From NCBI GenBank assembly GCA_014239435.1, contig JAAZYX010000020.1, positions 124,001 to 188,000 of the forward strand: DNA of 64,000 bases. The letters run 5' to 3'. Positions 1-8,300 of this stretch are shown piece after piece. Both the position numbers and the translations under genes were made by a program. The stretch's first letter is position 1. The number at the start of each line of letters is the position of its first letter. The notes beneath the pieces were generated by a model. It searched no databases. It saw nothing but the letters and a program-made list of their open reading frames with translations, and had not been told where the DNA came from. The stretch is from Fidelibacterota bacterium (GTDB taxonomy: Bacteria > Fidelibacterota > Marinisomatia > Marinisomatales > TCS55).

Positions 1-330
1 CTTACAATTACCGCATTCATTACTATAGGAATATTTTTCATAACACAAAACACCGATAGCATTACAGCCCTAAGCACGGACCATTGGAAAACATTACTAT
101 TGATTGTAGTCTCTACGGGATCGCTTGCCCTGTTCATTTATTACTATGGACTAAAACAACTACCGGCATCACACACAACTATTTATGAATTGTTTTGGCC
201 ATTATCGGCTGTACTCATCGATTGGCTTTATCGAGGGAGAGTTCTTGATCCTGCACAATTGGCCGGCGGAGTGCTGCTGCTGACTGCAATTATTACGCTA
301 ACACGCGAACCACGAAGTTCTCTTGACTAG
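1..330 (+). CDS. EamA/DMT-family transporter, C-terminal fragment
   Basis: The reading frame is open from the first base, so the gene starts left of the window and only the last 109 residues are seen. The protein is very hydrophobic, with about four membrane segments. It contains the family-like stretch YYYGLKQLPASHTTIYEL followed by LFWPLSAVLIDWL, typical of the second EamA repeat of drug/metabolite exporters. Internal TTG codons near base 100 could be mistaken for a start, but the upstream residues continue the same membrane pattern. The stop overlaps the next gene by 8 bases, which suggests co-transcription with the MFS transporter. The substrate cannot be told from sequence. Confidence 0.75.
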   Translation, partial: LTITAFITIGIFFITQNTDSITALSTDHWKTLLLIVVSTGSLALFIYYYGLKQLPASHTTIYELFWPLSAVLIDWLYRGRVLDPAQLAGGVLLLTAIITLTREPRSSLD

Positions 331-1591
331 CCTTACTCACAAACAACAGAAGACGAACTTAATCCTGAATTGTGCTCACGAATTCAGCTGGGGGTTCGGG
401 ATCGCCTTTCATACAACATATGCCGTTATACCGCTCTTTCTAAAAAAACTAGGAGCGCCAGACCCAATTGTAATTTCAGTGGCAGGTTTATTTAGTATAC
501 TCATTGCTGTGCCGCAATTTTTTTCAGCTATTGTCGGCAGAAATATCCGTAAACATAAAAAGTCAATTATTGGTGCGCATATACTCGTCCTTCCTCCCAT
601 ATTTATTGCCGGATTTATATTTGCTTTCTTGGGGCCTACCGGTCCGGGTGCGTGGGTTTTTTATTATACCTGTTTCATTCTTTACGGCCTTGCACTAGGG
701 TTTATTATCCCCATTTGGACTGAATTCATCTCTCATGTAAATCCGAGAGAAACCCGCGGTCGTTTTCTGGGAATTTCATTCGCATTTAACAGTCTTGGAG
801 GATTTATTGGCGGCATAATTGTAAAAATCATTTTAAATAGTTCCATTCCGTTCCCCAATAATTTTGGCTGGGGATTTTTATTCATGTTTGCTTCTTGTTC
901 TTTGGGAACTATCCTTTTTCTTTGGTATCACATAAGTAATACCGCCAATCAACGTTCTATGATTACTATTAAAGAATTTTGGATTCAAACGCGTTCGATC
1001 TTTTTGCTTGAAACAAACTTTCGAAAATATTTGTTTAGTAGAATTTTTATTACAGCGCATTTTCCGGGAATGTCGCTGTATGCTGTTCATGCTCAGGAAA
1101 AATTCGGATTTAATATCAGTGAAGCAGGCATCTTTACAGTATTAACAGTTATATCATCGGGGTTCTCAAGTTTTCTTACAGGAAAGATTGGCGATAAATT
1201 TGGGCATAAAACCGCCCTTGCGTTATCATTTACCGCTTACATGATGGCCGTCATGACGGCTCTTTCGCTTGAATCAATGGCGGGCGTATACGCGATTTTT
1301 ATTTTTCTGGGGATCGGGCATGGAGGATTTATGCCTTCCGCAATGAATATGATTTATGAATTCGCAGAAGAGCGGGATACAAAAGTATACATGGCAATTA
1401 TCGATACTTTCCTGATGCCATTCACCATTATTGCCATTATTCTGGCGGGGTATTTCAAGCCGATTGTAGGCACAAATTATATCCTAACAGCTATTGCAGT
1501 GTCTGTTGCTGTCGGTATTTTTTTGCTGGTTTTCAATGTGAAAGATCCGCGAAAAGCAAGAATAAACGACCCAAAATCAATGATTAACTGA
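323..1591 (+). CDS. MFS-type transporter
   Basis: This is a 422-residue, highly hydrophobic protein with about 12 membrane segments, as expected for the major facilitator superfamily. The loop GKIGDKFGHKTALALS fits the MFS cytoplasmic loop signature G-x-x-x-D-[RK]-x-G-[RH]-[RK], and NPRETRGRFLGISFAF resembles the loop preceding a central helix. The called start is a TTG inside the end of the EamA gene. An early in-frame ATG is not available before the first helix, so translational coupling is likely. The substrate is unknown; sugar or organic-anion transport is possible but not shown. Confidence 0.7.
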   Translation: MTSLTHKQQKTNLILNCAHEFSWGFGIAFHTTYAVIPLFLKKLGAPDPIVISVAGLFSILIAVPQFFSAIVGRNIRKHKKSIIGAHILVLPPIFIAGFIFAFLGPTGPGAWVFYYTCFILYGLALGFIIPIWTEFISHVNPRETRGRFLGISFAFNSLGGFIGGIIVKIILNSSIPFPNNFGWGFLFMFASCSLGTILFLWYHISNTANQRSMITIKEFWIQTRSIFLLETNFRKYLFSRIFITAHFPGMSLYAVHAQEKFGFNISEAGIFTVLTVISSGFSSFLTGKIGDKFGHKTALALSFTAYMMAVMTALSLESMAGVYAIFIFLGIGHGGFMPSAMNMIYEFAEERDTKVYMAIIDTFLMPFTIIAIILAGYFKPIVGTNYILTAIAVSVAVGIFLLVFNVKDPRKARINDPKSMIN

Positions 1592-1648
1592 TGTGAGTTT
1601 TCCCTTGCCTTTTGTCTGTCGGAAACCCCAATTTTAGTCAACCGAGGT

Positions 1649-2023
1649 ATGATAATCATTCAATCTAGAATTATGTTCTTAACTGTCGCTTTGCTTTCTC
1701 TAAGCGCATGTAAGGATGAGCCAAGCCGACATATTGATTTGGGAAACTGGTATGCCAAAAAAGGTTTAGTAGATGATGCTATCCTCGAATATCGCGAAGC
1801 CGCTCGCCTTTACCCCGAAAACCCTCGAGACCTATCGAGAAAAGAATTAACTGCGCTTTCCAGAACACATCATAACCTCGCGCTCATGTATACAAAAAAA
1901 GGGTGGTGGAATTATGCGCTTTCTGAGGCTAAGGCATGTTTCGAATTACAGCCTACTGTTGAAAACCACGAGTTGGTTCAGCTGGTAAAACGCAGAGCTG
2001 ATCTTGTAGATTCAGATTCCTAA
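1649..2023 (+). CDS. small TPR lipoprotein
   Basis: The 124-residue product has a short signal peptide ending in the lipobox LSAC, so Cys21 is probably lipidated and the protein is anchored in the envelope. The mature part holds about two tetratricopeptide-like helix pairs (WYAKKGLVDDAILEYREA and HHNLALMYTKKGWWNYAL). These usually act as a protein-binding scaffold. The ATG at 1649 gives a 20-residue signal peptide. A second ATG at 1673 would give a shorter one and cannot be excluded. The gene runs tail to tail with the PAP2 gene and overlaps its stop by four bases. No specific partner is evident. Confidence 0.65.
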   Translation: MIIIQSRIMFLTVALLSLSACKDEPSRHIDLGNWYAKKGLVDDAILEYREAARLYPENPRDLSRKELTALSRTHHNLALMYTKKGWWNYALSEAKACFELQPTVENHELVQLVKRRADLVDSDS

Positions 2024-2838
2024 AGCCTCAGTCGGGCAAACGCCCATGGCGCGCCCAAGCCAATCCACAATCCAATTCCTAAAAATCGTAGCCAGTTAAA
2101 CAAGTCCGTTGCCGGCAGTATTGACTTAAGTCCAATATAAAGTAAAACAGCGCCGGATATTCCGAGCAACGCTTTAGCCGCTTTTTTCCAAAAAGCGTGA
2201 GATATTTTAAATTGAACCCAAGCTTTTTCAAGGAAAAGTCCCGACAGCGCGCCTGCCATTAATCCTCCGCCCTTTACTGTCAGTTCGTGATAAAATATTG
2301 TAGGAACCAATACTCCAAGAAGTCCGAAAAGCAATGCCATTGGGATAGCTTCAAATTGAATCTTTCGCAATGCAATCCTTTGCTGAATATGTATTCCAAT
2401 ATACAGTGTCGTAAACCCAATCAGCCATCCTGCAAACACGTCTTGAATAAAATGAACTCCGAGATACACTCGGGATATTCCAATTAGAAATACAATGAGG
2501 GCAGGCCAGCGATACGATTTGGTGATCCATGCAATATATCCCCACAATACCATCGGTGCCTGTGCGTGCCCCGAAGGGAAACTGAACCCTGTTGCTTCAA
2601 TCAGCCGGACAGATTCATTGGGACGCGGAATTGCCCAGTATTCTTTCAGCCCCACATTCAAAACAAGAGTAGAAAGCAATAAAATCGCCAATGGGATAGC
2701 GGCATCTTTACGCCAACACCAATAGGCAATCGGCAAAACAAGAATGTAAAACACTTCATCGCTTAGATGTGTAATGCCGCGCATGAGATGAATCACAAAA
2801 GGAAAATCCACCTGCTGAAGAGCGGCAATTAAATCCAT
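2020..2838 (-). CDS. PAP2-family membrane phosphatase
   Basis: This is a 272-residue membrane protein with all three parts of the PAP2 (type 2 phosphatidic acid phosphatase) active site. They are KX6RP with Lys65 and Arg72-Pro73, PSGH at 88-91, and SRxxxxxHxxxD with Ser122-Arg123, His129 and Asp133. His129 is the expected nucleophile and His91 the general acid. Family members dephosphorylate lipid phosphates such as phosphatidate or undecaprenyl pyrophosphate at the periplasmic membrane face. An extra block of about four hydrophobic helices follows the catalytic core (residues 165-270). The gene lies 18 bases downstream of the enoyl reductase gene and is probably co-transcribed with it. Which lipid phosphate it acts on is not shown. 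Confidence 0.85.
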   Translation of the reverse strand: MDLIAALQQVDFPFVIHLMRGITHLSDEVFYILVLPIAYWCWRKDAAIPLAILLLSTLVLNVGLKEYWAIPRPNESVRLIEATGFSFPSGHAQAPMVLWGYIAWITKSYRWPALIVFLIGISRVYLGVHFIQDVFAGWLIGFTTLYIGIHIQQRIALRKIQFEAIPMALLFGLLGVLVPTIFYHELTVKGGGLMAGALSGLFLEKAWVQFKISHAFWKKAAKALLGISGAVLLYIGLKSILPATDLFNWLRFLGIGLWIGLGAPWAFARLRL

Positions 2839-2856
2839 GTTGTGTGAATTGAGTTG

Positions 2857-3642
2857 TTAGCTAAACGAGCCGGACCGGTGCTCTCCTCCATCGCAGTAAA
2901 TAATGGAGCAGTTTATAAAATCCGCTTCCGGCTGCAGAAGCATGGAAATTGTTTTGGCGATGTCTTCGGGCGTGGTTGTCCGACGCATGGGATTGCGTTT
3001 TTTAGTATTTTCAACCCAATCTTCCCAATGCTCGGTTATCTTTGTTAATGCGCGTGTCGGCGTTATGCCGGCCTGAACCGCATTTGCTGTAATTCCAAGT
3101 TCGCCGAGCTCCCATCCAATTTGTCTGATAATAGCCTCCATCGCAACCTTCGCAACACTTACAGGACCATATCCATCCATGGCAAGGTAATTCCCTTCGC
3201 TGGTAAGTCCTAAAATCCGTGAGCCGTTTCCAATCAATTTTGCATCAAAAAGTTTTTGAGTCCAGTACAGCATGGAATTCCCCATAACATGCACTGTCAT
3301 GTCCATTTGCTTTTGCGTAACCGGTTTCTCTCCAAAAAAGTTTGTGGTAGTTCCAAATGCTATGGAATGGAGCATAAGCTTCAAGGGTTTCCCGCCAGTT
3401 ATTTCTTTAATCTGTGGAATATATTCATCCATCGTATCTGAATCAGCAGCGTTCGTATTCCAAAAATGAACCCTTCCTCCATTGATTTCAGCTATAGCGT
3501 CCCGCGCTTCTTCTGCTACTTTTTTTACATCACCTCGATCAAAATGGAATCCTATGATTCCATACCCATCTTCTGCAAGGCGCTTTGCGGTCGCCCCGCC
3601 GTGCCCGGTAGAGCATCCAAGAATTAGTACCCAATCTGTCAT
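2857..3642 (-). CDS. enoyl-ACP reductase-like SDR (FabI/FabL type)
   Basis: The 261-residue protein is a short-chain dehydrogenase/reductase. It has an N-terminal dinucleotide-binding loop (GCSTGHGGATA, residues 9-19) and the catalytic pair Tyr158-X6-Lys165, the wider spacing typical of FabI and FabL rather than the YxxxK of ordinary SDRs. The C-terminal NPMRRTTTPEDIAKT and IIYCDGG stretches also fit this family. It would reduce trans-2-enoyl-ACP in the last step of fatty-acid elongation. I chose the ATG at 3642 because GGAGG lies four bases upstream; a 17-residue extension to 3693 adds nothing family-like. The gene is divergent from fabA, which strengthens the fatty-acid assignment. A non-FabI SDR role remains possible. 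Confidence 0.7.
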   Translation of the reverse strand: MTDWVLILGCSTGHGGATAKRLAEDGYGIIGFHFDRGDVKKVAEEARDAIAEINGGRVHFWNTNAADSDTMDEYIPQIKEITGGKPLKLMLHSIAFGTTTNFFGEKPVTQKQMDMTVHVMGNSMLYWTQKLFDAKLIGNGSRILGLTSEGNYLAMDGYGPVSVAKVAMEAIIRQIGWELGELGITANAVQAGITPTRALTKITEHWEDWVENTKKRNPMRRTTTPEDIAKTISMLLQPEADFINCSIIYCDGGEHRSGSFS

Positions 3643-3753
3643 TGTGCCTCCATGCGTTAAACTATAATTTAGGCACGCTTCCTGTTCCTGCAAAAGAGTA
3701 ACGCCGAATTCCTAAAGTAAGGTGTAAATTCACTATCTTACAGCAACAGTCAA

Positions 3754-4299
3754 ATGAAACAAAATTCATCATATTCCAAGGAAGATCTTCTTCAAATTAG
3801 CGAGGGACTGGTTTTTGGGCCAGAAAATGGAAAGCTCCCCACGCCTCCAATGCTCATGGTAGACCGCATCACCCATATTTCCAACGAAGGAGGAAAATAT
3901 GGGAAAGGTGAAATCAAGGCGGAGTTGGATATTGATCCTAAACAGTGGTTTTTTGATTGTCATTTTATACACGATCCGGTTATGCCGGGATGCCTTGGGT
4001 TAGATGGATTCTGGCAATTGGTGGGATTTTATCTCACGTGGTCAGGTGGAAACGGGCGAGGGCGAGCGTTGGGAGTAAAAGAAGTAAAATTTAAAGGTCA
4101 GGTAAGACCATATCATGACACTATTACCTACCAAATAGACATTAAAAAATTTATCACGAGACCGACATTTATGGCTTGGGCTGAAGGCGTATTACAGGTA
4201 AAAGATAGAACAATTTATTTTGCAAAAGATTTACAGGTCGGCCTTTTTGAAAAATTAGTTTGGGATACCGGAATGGACCCTTCATTGGATCCATTTTAA
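3754..4299 (+). CDS. fabA: 3-hydroxydecanoyl-ACP dehydratase/isomerase
   Basis: This 181-residue hotdog-fold protein carries the FabA active site within CHFIHDPVMPGCLGLDG. His70 and Asp84 fall at the same residue numbers as the catalytic pair in E. coli FabA. The GCLGLD wording favours FabA over FabZ, so the enzyme should dehydrate 3-hydroxyacyl-ACP and isomerise trans-2- to cis-3-decenoyl-ACP, the branch point to unsaturated fatty acids. No fabB lies nearby, although FabA usually works with it. The gene is divergent from the enoyl reductase gene, with about 110 bases between the two starts. Confidence 0.92.
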   Translation: MKQNSSYSKEDLLQISEGLVFGPENGKLPTPPMLMVDRITHISNEGGKYGKGEIKAELDIDPKQWFFDCHFIHDPVMPGCLGLDGFWQLVGFYLTWSGGNGRGRALGVKEVKFKGQVRPYHDTITYQIDIKKFITRPTFMAWAEGVLQVKDRTIYFAKDLQVGLFEKLVWDTGMDPSLDPF

Positions 4300-4333
4300 T
4301 TCACCTATTTTCATTCTTAGCGTTTAAGATAAT

Positions 4334-5431
4334 ATGGCCTTACGATGCGGTATAATTGGGTTACCCAATGTCGGGAAATCTACCATTTTTAATGCACTCA
4401 CTCAATCTTCCGTTCCCGCAGAAAATTATCCTTTTTGTACCATAGACCCTCATGTTGGTGTTGTGCCGGTGCCAGATTCAAGACTCAATCGAATGGCGGA
4501 AATTTATCAACCGGAAAAAACAACACCTGCTACTGTTGAGTTCACCGATATCGCTGGACTTGTTCGCGGTGCGAGTAAAGGAGAGGGGCTTGGAAATCAA
4601 TTCCTTGGACAAATTCGGCAAGTGGCTGCAATTGTACATGTGGTTCGGTGTTTCGAAGATGACAATACGGTCCATGTTGAGGGCTCTTTAGATCCGGTTA
4701 GAGATGCTGAATTAATTGAAACGGAATTACTTCTTGCGGATATAGAATCGCTAGAGAAACGGATTCGCATAACTGAGAAGGCAGCAAAGAAGGATAAAAT
4801 AGCAGCAAAGGAACTAGCGGTTTTAGATGGCCTTCTTTCCCATTGCAGTAATGGGCACCGCGCTAGGACGTTTCCAGTCGTCGAAGAGGATATTGCACTT
4901 ATTCGGTCGCTTCATCTTTTAACCCGCAAACCAATCCTGTATGTTGCCAATGTGGATGAAAATGAAATTATTCAAGATACACGCGGGAAACTGTGTCAGG
5001 CTCTTTTTGATTTTGCGGAGAAAGAAGGCAATTTGGCCATTCGTCTATGCGGCTCATTAGAGCAGGATATATCCTCTTTACCGGAGGAAGAAAAGCCTTT
5101 ATACCTCAGTGAATTCAACGTATCCGAGCAAGGGCTGCACAAGCTTATTCATGCCGGATTTAAGCTACTTGAATTGGAGACATTTTTTACGGGCGGACCA
5201 AAAGAAGTGCGGGCCTGGACTATCAAAATCAATACAACTGCGCCAAAGGCTGCTTCTGAAATTCATACTGACTTTGAGCGTGGATTTATTAAAGCAGAAG
5301 TTTTTTCCTTTTCAGAACTAGATCAGCTAGGTTCAGAAAAAGCAGTGAAAGAAGCGGGACATATTCAACTTCATGGCAAAGAGTATGTGGTTCGGGATGG
5401 AGATTGTATTTATTTCCATTTTAACGTGTGA
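4334..5431 (+). CDS. ychF: ribosome-associated OBG-family ATPase YchF
   Basis: The 365-residue length is very close to E. coli YchF (363). The P-loop GLPNVGKS is at residues 9-16. The base-recognition motif reads NVDE in place of the usual NKxD, which in this family gives ATP rather than GTP preference. A coiled-coil insert follows the G domain, and the C-terminal TGS domain includes FTGGPKEVRAWTI and ends in GDCIYFHFNV. YchF/Ola1 proteins bind ribosomes and act in translation and oxidative-stress responses. The gene sits 34 bases after fabA and 9 bases before the next gene, so it may share their transcript. Confidence 0.95.
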   Translation: MALRCGIIGLPNVGKSTIFNALTQSSVPAENYPFCTIDPHVGVVPVPDSRLNRMAEIYQPEKTTPATVEFTDIAGLVRGASKGEGLGNQFLGQIRQVAAIVHVVRCFEDDNTVHVEGSLDPVRDAELIETELLLADIESLEKRIRITEKAAKKDKIAAKELAVLDGLLSHCSNGHRARTFPVVEEDIALIRSLHLLTRKPILYVANVDENEIIQDTRGKLCQALFDFAEKEGNLAIRLCGSLEQDISSLPEEEKPLYLSEFNVSEQGLHKLIHAGFKLLELETFFTGGPKEVRAWTIKINTTAPKAASEIHTDFERGFIKAEVFSFSELDQLGSEKAVKEAGHIQLHGKEYVVRDGDCIYFHFNV

Positions 5432-5440
5432 GGCAACGGG

Positions 5441-5917
5441 ATGTGGTTCTTTATGATACTATCGTATATTTTGCTCGCATTTTCGTTCATCGGAATTGTC
5501 GCTATTGGAATAAATCATTACCAACACTTTTGGGCTCATCAGCATATTACACTGGATATTTTTGTGAGCCTTATCTTTTTGGCAGGACAGACATTGGTTA
5601 TGTTCTTTTTTGTCGGAACCGGGGTTAATGTGCGAGAATATTCAGAGGCACATCCGGAATTAGGAGATCGATTCACCAAAGGAATGCTGGCCCTCAAACG
5701 AAAATTGTACCCGCCAACCATGTTGACTACAATGGTATTTATGGCAATGGTAATTCTCGACGGTATATTTTTTATGGGAAGAGTATCTGAATGGTGGTTT
5801 CATATTTTATATCCGTTGACATTTTTACTATTTATTAGGGCAACCCTGATTCAACACAGGAGCTTTGTGGGAAGTACGAATATTGTTTTGGCGATGACGG
5901 AACCTTATAGAAAATAA
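5441..5917 (+). CDS. small four-helix membrane protein, function unknown
   Basis: I do not recognise this 158-residue protein. It has about four predicted membrane segments (roughly residues 2-22, 37-60, 85-110 and 118-135) and little soluble sequence apart from a charged loop (NVREYSEAHPELGDRFTKG). A GAGG ribosome-binding site lies seven bases before the ATG. The gene follows ychF by 9 bases and ends at a hairpin terminator that begins immediately after its stop, so it is the last gene of the fabA-ychF run. No enzymatic motif is visible. Confidence 0.6.
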   Translation: MWFFMILSYILLAFSFIGIVAIGINHYQHFWAHQHITLDIFVSLIFLAGQTLVMFFFVGTGVNVREYSEAHPELGDRFTKGMLALKRKLYPPTMLTTMVFMAMVILDGIFFMGRVSEWWFHILYPLTFLLFIRATLIQHRSFVGSTNIVLAMTEPYRK

Positions 5918-5940
5918 AAAAGGCAGATAACTGCCTTTTA
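5918..5940 (+). terminator. intrinsic terminator, possibly bidirectional
   Basis: A perfect 9-bp inverted repeat (AAAAGGCAG and CTGCCTTTT) surrounds an ATAA loop, with T-rich sequence on the plus-strand 3' side and A-rich sequence on the other. It starts right after the stop of the small membrane-protein gene and faces the end of the opposite-strand gene. Confidence 0.8.
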
Positions 5941-5964
5941 TTACATACATCAATTTAAAAGAAA

Positions 5965-6546
5965 CTATTCCTCTTCTTCGAGGTCTTCGTACTCATCATC
6001 GTAATATTCGGGAGGATAGGCATACATGTAAGGATTGTATTCCTGATAATCCCATTCATCAGATTCTTCTGTGTCTGACTCCACAGCATCCTGCTTAACT
6101 ACAATTACTTTTGTATTTTCATTCTCATTTCCCTCAAGAGCATCGCGGACAAGAGATGCTTCCTGTTCGGTCAATTCTGAATTCGAATTTTCAGGAGGGA
6201 GCGTGCGCTTAAATGCCAATCCCAAAAGCACAGTAAAAAACAAAATGATCAGAGACATCATTGTGCCTTCAGACCTGAATTCTATTCCGCCGAACATATT
6301 TTGAGACAACCCGTATGAAAGGAAAACCCCAATAGACAGCAACGTGCCAAATAAAATGAGAATATTCCCTGTTACAGATGGCACAGACGTTTCCATCACT
6401 GCCATGTAAATAAACCACCCTAAAATCCCAGCTACCACAAATATGATTCCAAGAATATATTGTCCGCCTAATAGAGATGAAACAAACCCCAAAAGCGCGC
6501 CTAGCGGGAACAGGAATCCAACGCCTGACCGAAGATTTTCAGACAT
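5965..6546 (-). CDS. membrane protein with acidic, tyrosine-rich tail
   Basis: This 193-residue protein is not assignable to a function. About four membrane helices occupy residues 8-110. A soluble tail of about 80 residues follows, dominated by Glu/Asp and Tyr (stretches such as EYNPYMYAYPPEYYDDEY) and ending in EEEE. I chose the ATG at 6546; a TTG four codons upstream is also open. The gene is convergent with the previous operon across a shared terminator and divergent from the lipid A operon. The tail could be a protein-interaction or cation-binding segment, but that is speculation. Confidence 0.6.
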   Translation of the reverse strand: MSENLRSGVGFLFPLGALLGFVSSLLGGQYILGIIFVVAGILGWFIYMAVMETSVPSVTGNILILFGTLLSIGVFLSYGLSQNMFGGIEFRSEGTMMSLIILFFTVLLGLAFKRTLPPENSNSELTEQEASLVRDALEGNENENTKVIVVKQDAVESDTEESDEWDYQEYNPYMYAYPPEYYDDEYEDLEEEE

Positions 6547-6710
6547 GTGAAGCCTCAACCAATGTCAAGTATTTATGAAAAGAAATGATAAGAACTTACC
6601 TCGAATTTGTTCAACCAAAATTGGCAGTATTTACCTCTAAATGCAAGGAAATTCGGGTTTTATAAAATGTCTTCCAATAGTGTAACTTTGCGAACTTATA
6701 TCGTTAAATC

Positions 6711-7703
6711 ATGCCTAATCCCGAAAAAATTAATATTGGTGTTATTGGTGTTGGACACTTAGGTCAGCATCATGCCCGGCACCTAAGTAGATTATCCAAC
6801 ATTAACCTTGCTGGTGTTTTTGACATTGACCAATCTCGCTGTAAAGAGATTGCAAATAAATACAAAACAACTGCATTTACAGAACTTCAAAATTTAATTG
6901 ATGCATCTGCCGGCCTCTGCGTTGTTACTCCCACTCGGGCACATACAGACGTCGCAACCCAGTGTATCAAATCCGGGAAACATGTCTTTATAGAAAAACC
7001 CATTACACAATCTATCAAGGAAGCTGACGCGCTGCTTGATCTTGCGGAAAAAAATAATGTGGCCATCCAAGTCGGTCATATAGAGCGATTAAATCCTGCA
7101 TTATTACCTCTTCGCCAATTTGATTTAAATCCGAAATTCATAGAGGTTCAACGCCTTGCTCCTTATACAGTGAGGGGCACAGATGTCCCGGTTGTCCTGG
7201 ATTTAATGATTCATGATATCGATATTATTTTATCTCTTGTCAAATCACCTGTGAAAAATATACGTGCAACCGGCGTGTCCATTATTACGGATTCGGTTGA
7301 TATTGCGCATGCCAGAATACGTTTCCAAAACGGCACCGTGGCCAGTATGCTGTCCAGCAGAATAGCAAAAGACAAAGTTCGGAAGGTAAAGGTATTCCAA
7401 AAAGACATGTATGTAACAATTGATTTTCTGCTAGGATTGACTGAGATTTACAGGGTGCTCGAAATGAAAGAGGGCGACCCGGAAGCGCTACTGTCCGCAC
7501 CTTTGGGAGAAGATGATTTAAGTAAACAGATTGTATATGAAAAACCACTTGTGCCGCAAATTGATGCGCTTCAAATGGAACTCGAAAATTTTGCAAATGT
7601 GATTCAAGGGACTGAAAAACCGATCGTGGATGGAAGGGCGGGGCGAGACGCTCTGGATATTGCCACCCAAATTCATGATCTCATTGTTGAGGATTTACAC
7701 TAA
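6711..7703 (+). CDS. Gfo/Idh/MocA oxidoreductase, GnnA-like
   Basis: The 330-residue protein has the N-terminal Rossmann motif of the Gfo/Idh/MocA family (GVIGVGHLGQHHARHL) and the sugar-binding EKP motif (HVFIEKPITQ). A C-terminal alpha/beta substrate domain follows, with LDLMIHDIDIILSLV. Such enzymes oxidise or reduce sugar and nucleotide-sugar hydroxyls with NAD(P). It is the first gene of an operon containing lpxB and lpxK. In organisms that make GlcN3N-containing lipid A, GnnA is a Gfo/Idh enzyme that oxidises UDP-GlcNAc at C3 and its gene lies with lpx genes, so a GnnA-like role is a reasonable inference. No GnnB aminotransferase is present in this window, so the assignment stays tentative. 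Confidence 0.75.
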   Translation: MPNPEKINIGVIGVGHLGQHHARHLSRLSNINLAGVFDIDQSRCKEIANKYKTTAFTELQNLIDASAGLCVVTPTRAHTDVATQCIKSGKHVFIEKPITQSIKEADALLDLAEKNNVAIQVGHIERLNPALLPLRQFDLNPKFIEVQRLAPYTVRGTDVPVVLDLMIHDIDIILSLVKSPVKNIRATGVSIITDSVDIAHARIRFQNGTVASMLSSRIAKDKVRKVKVFQKDMYVTIDFLLGLTEIYRVLEMKEGDPEALLSAPLGEDDLSKQIVYEKPLVPQIDALQMELENFANVIQGTEKPIVDGRAGRDALDIATQIHDLIVEDLH

Positions 7704-8278
7704 TGGATATTCGCCAATTCTTTTTTCAATTCAGGAGTTTTACGCCAATTCCAATTGCACTTTCAATTATTTATTTTGCCCAACCGGTTCTTACGCTAAT
7801 GATCCCCGGAGTGGGATTGCTTTTGATTGGAGAATACATAAGAATATGGGCCGTAAGCCACGCGGGCGGCGCTACTCGCACACGTGATGTGGGTGCACCT
7901 TTTCTATGCACATCAGGCCCATACAGTCGTGTGCGAAATCCACTATACATCGGCAATCTAATGATGTTTTCCGGGATAGTGCTGATTGCCGGTTCGCCAA
8001 ACCTTCCTCTAATGCTCGGGGTTACTGTTACATTCTTTATTGTTCAATATTCTCTAATTGTTTCTCTTGAAGAGGAAACGCTGATCGGGATTTTTGGAGA
8101 ACCTTATGCAATATATAGAAAAAATGTTCGAGCATTACTGCCTAGGCTAACGGCATGGAAAGATGCAGAGCCTAGAGAACCTTTGCCATTGGGAGAAACA
8201 CTTATTACAGAAAAACGTACATTGCAGAATATTGTACTGATTTTAATGTTCATAACATTGCGAACATATTTTTCCTGA
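7703..8278 (+). CDS. isoprenylcysteine methyltransferase-like membrane protein
   Basis: This is a 191-residue integral membrane protein with about four or five helices. It carries the ICMT/PEMT-type signature GPYSRVRNPLYIGNL, followed by the conserved EEETLIGIFGEPYAIYRKNV and LPR, which form the S-adenosylmethionine pocket in relatives. Bacterial members are mostly uncharacterised and methylate small or lipid-like substrates. Its start codon overlaps the stop of the oxidoreductase gene (TAATG), so the two are translationally coupled, and lpxB follows. The lipid A context makes a membrane-lipid substrate plausible, but nothing in the sequence identifies it. Confidence 0.7.
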   Translation: MDIRQFFFQFRSFTPIPIALSIIYFAQPVLTLMIPGVGLLLIGEYIRIWAVSHAGGATRTRDVGAPFLCTSGPYSRVRNPLYIGNLMMFSGIVLIAGSPNLPLMLGVTVTFFIVQYSLIVSLEEETLIGIFGEPYAIYRKNVRALLPRLTAWKDAEPREPLPLGETLITEKRTLQNIVLILMFITLRTYFS

Positions 8279-8300
8279 CTGATATTTGCTGGATCGCAAT

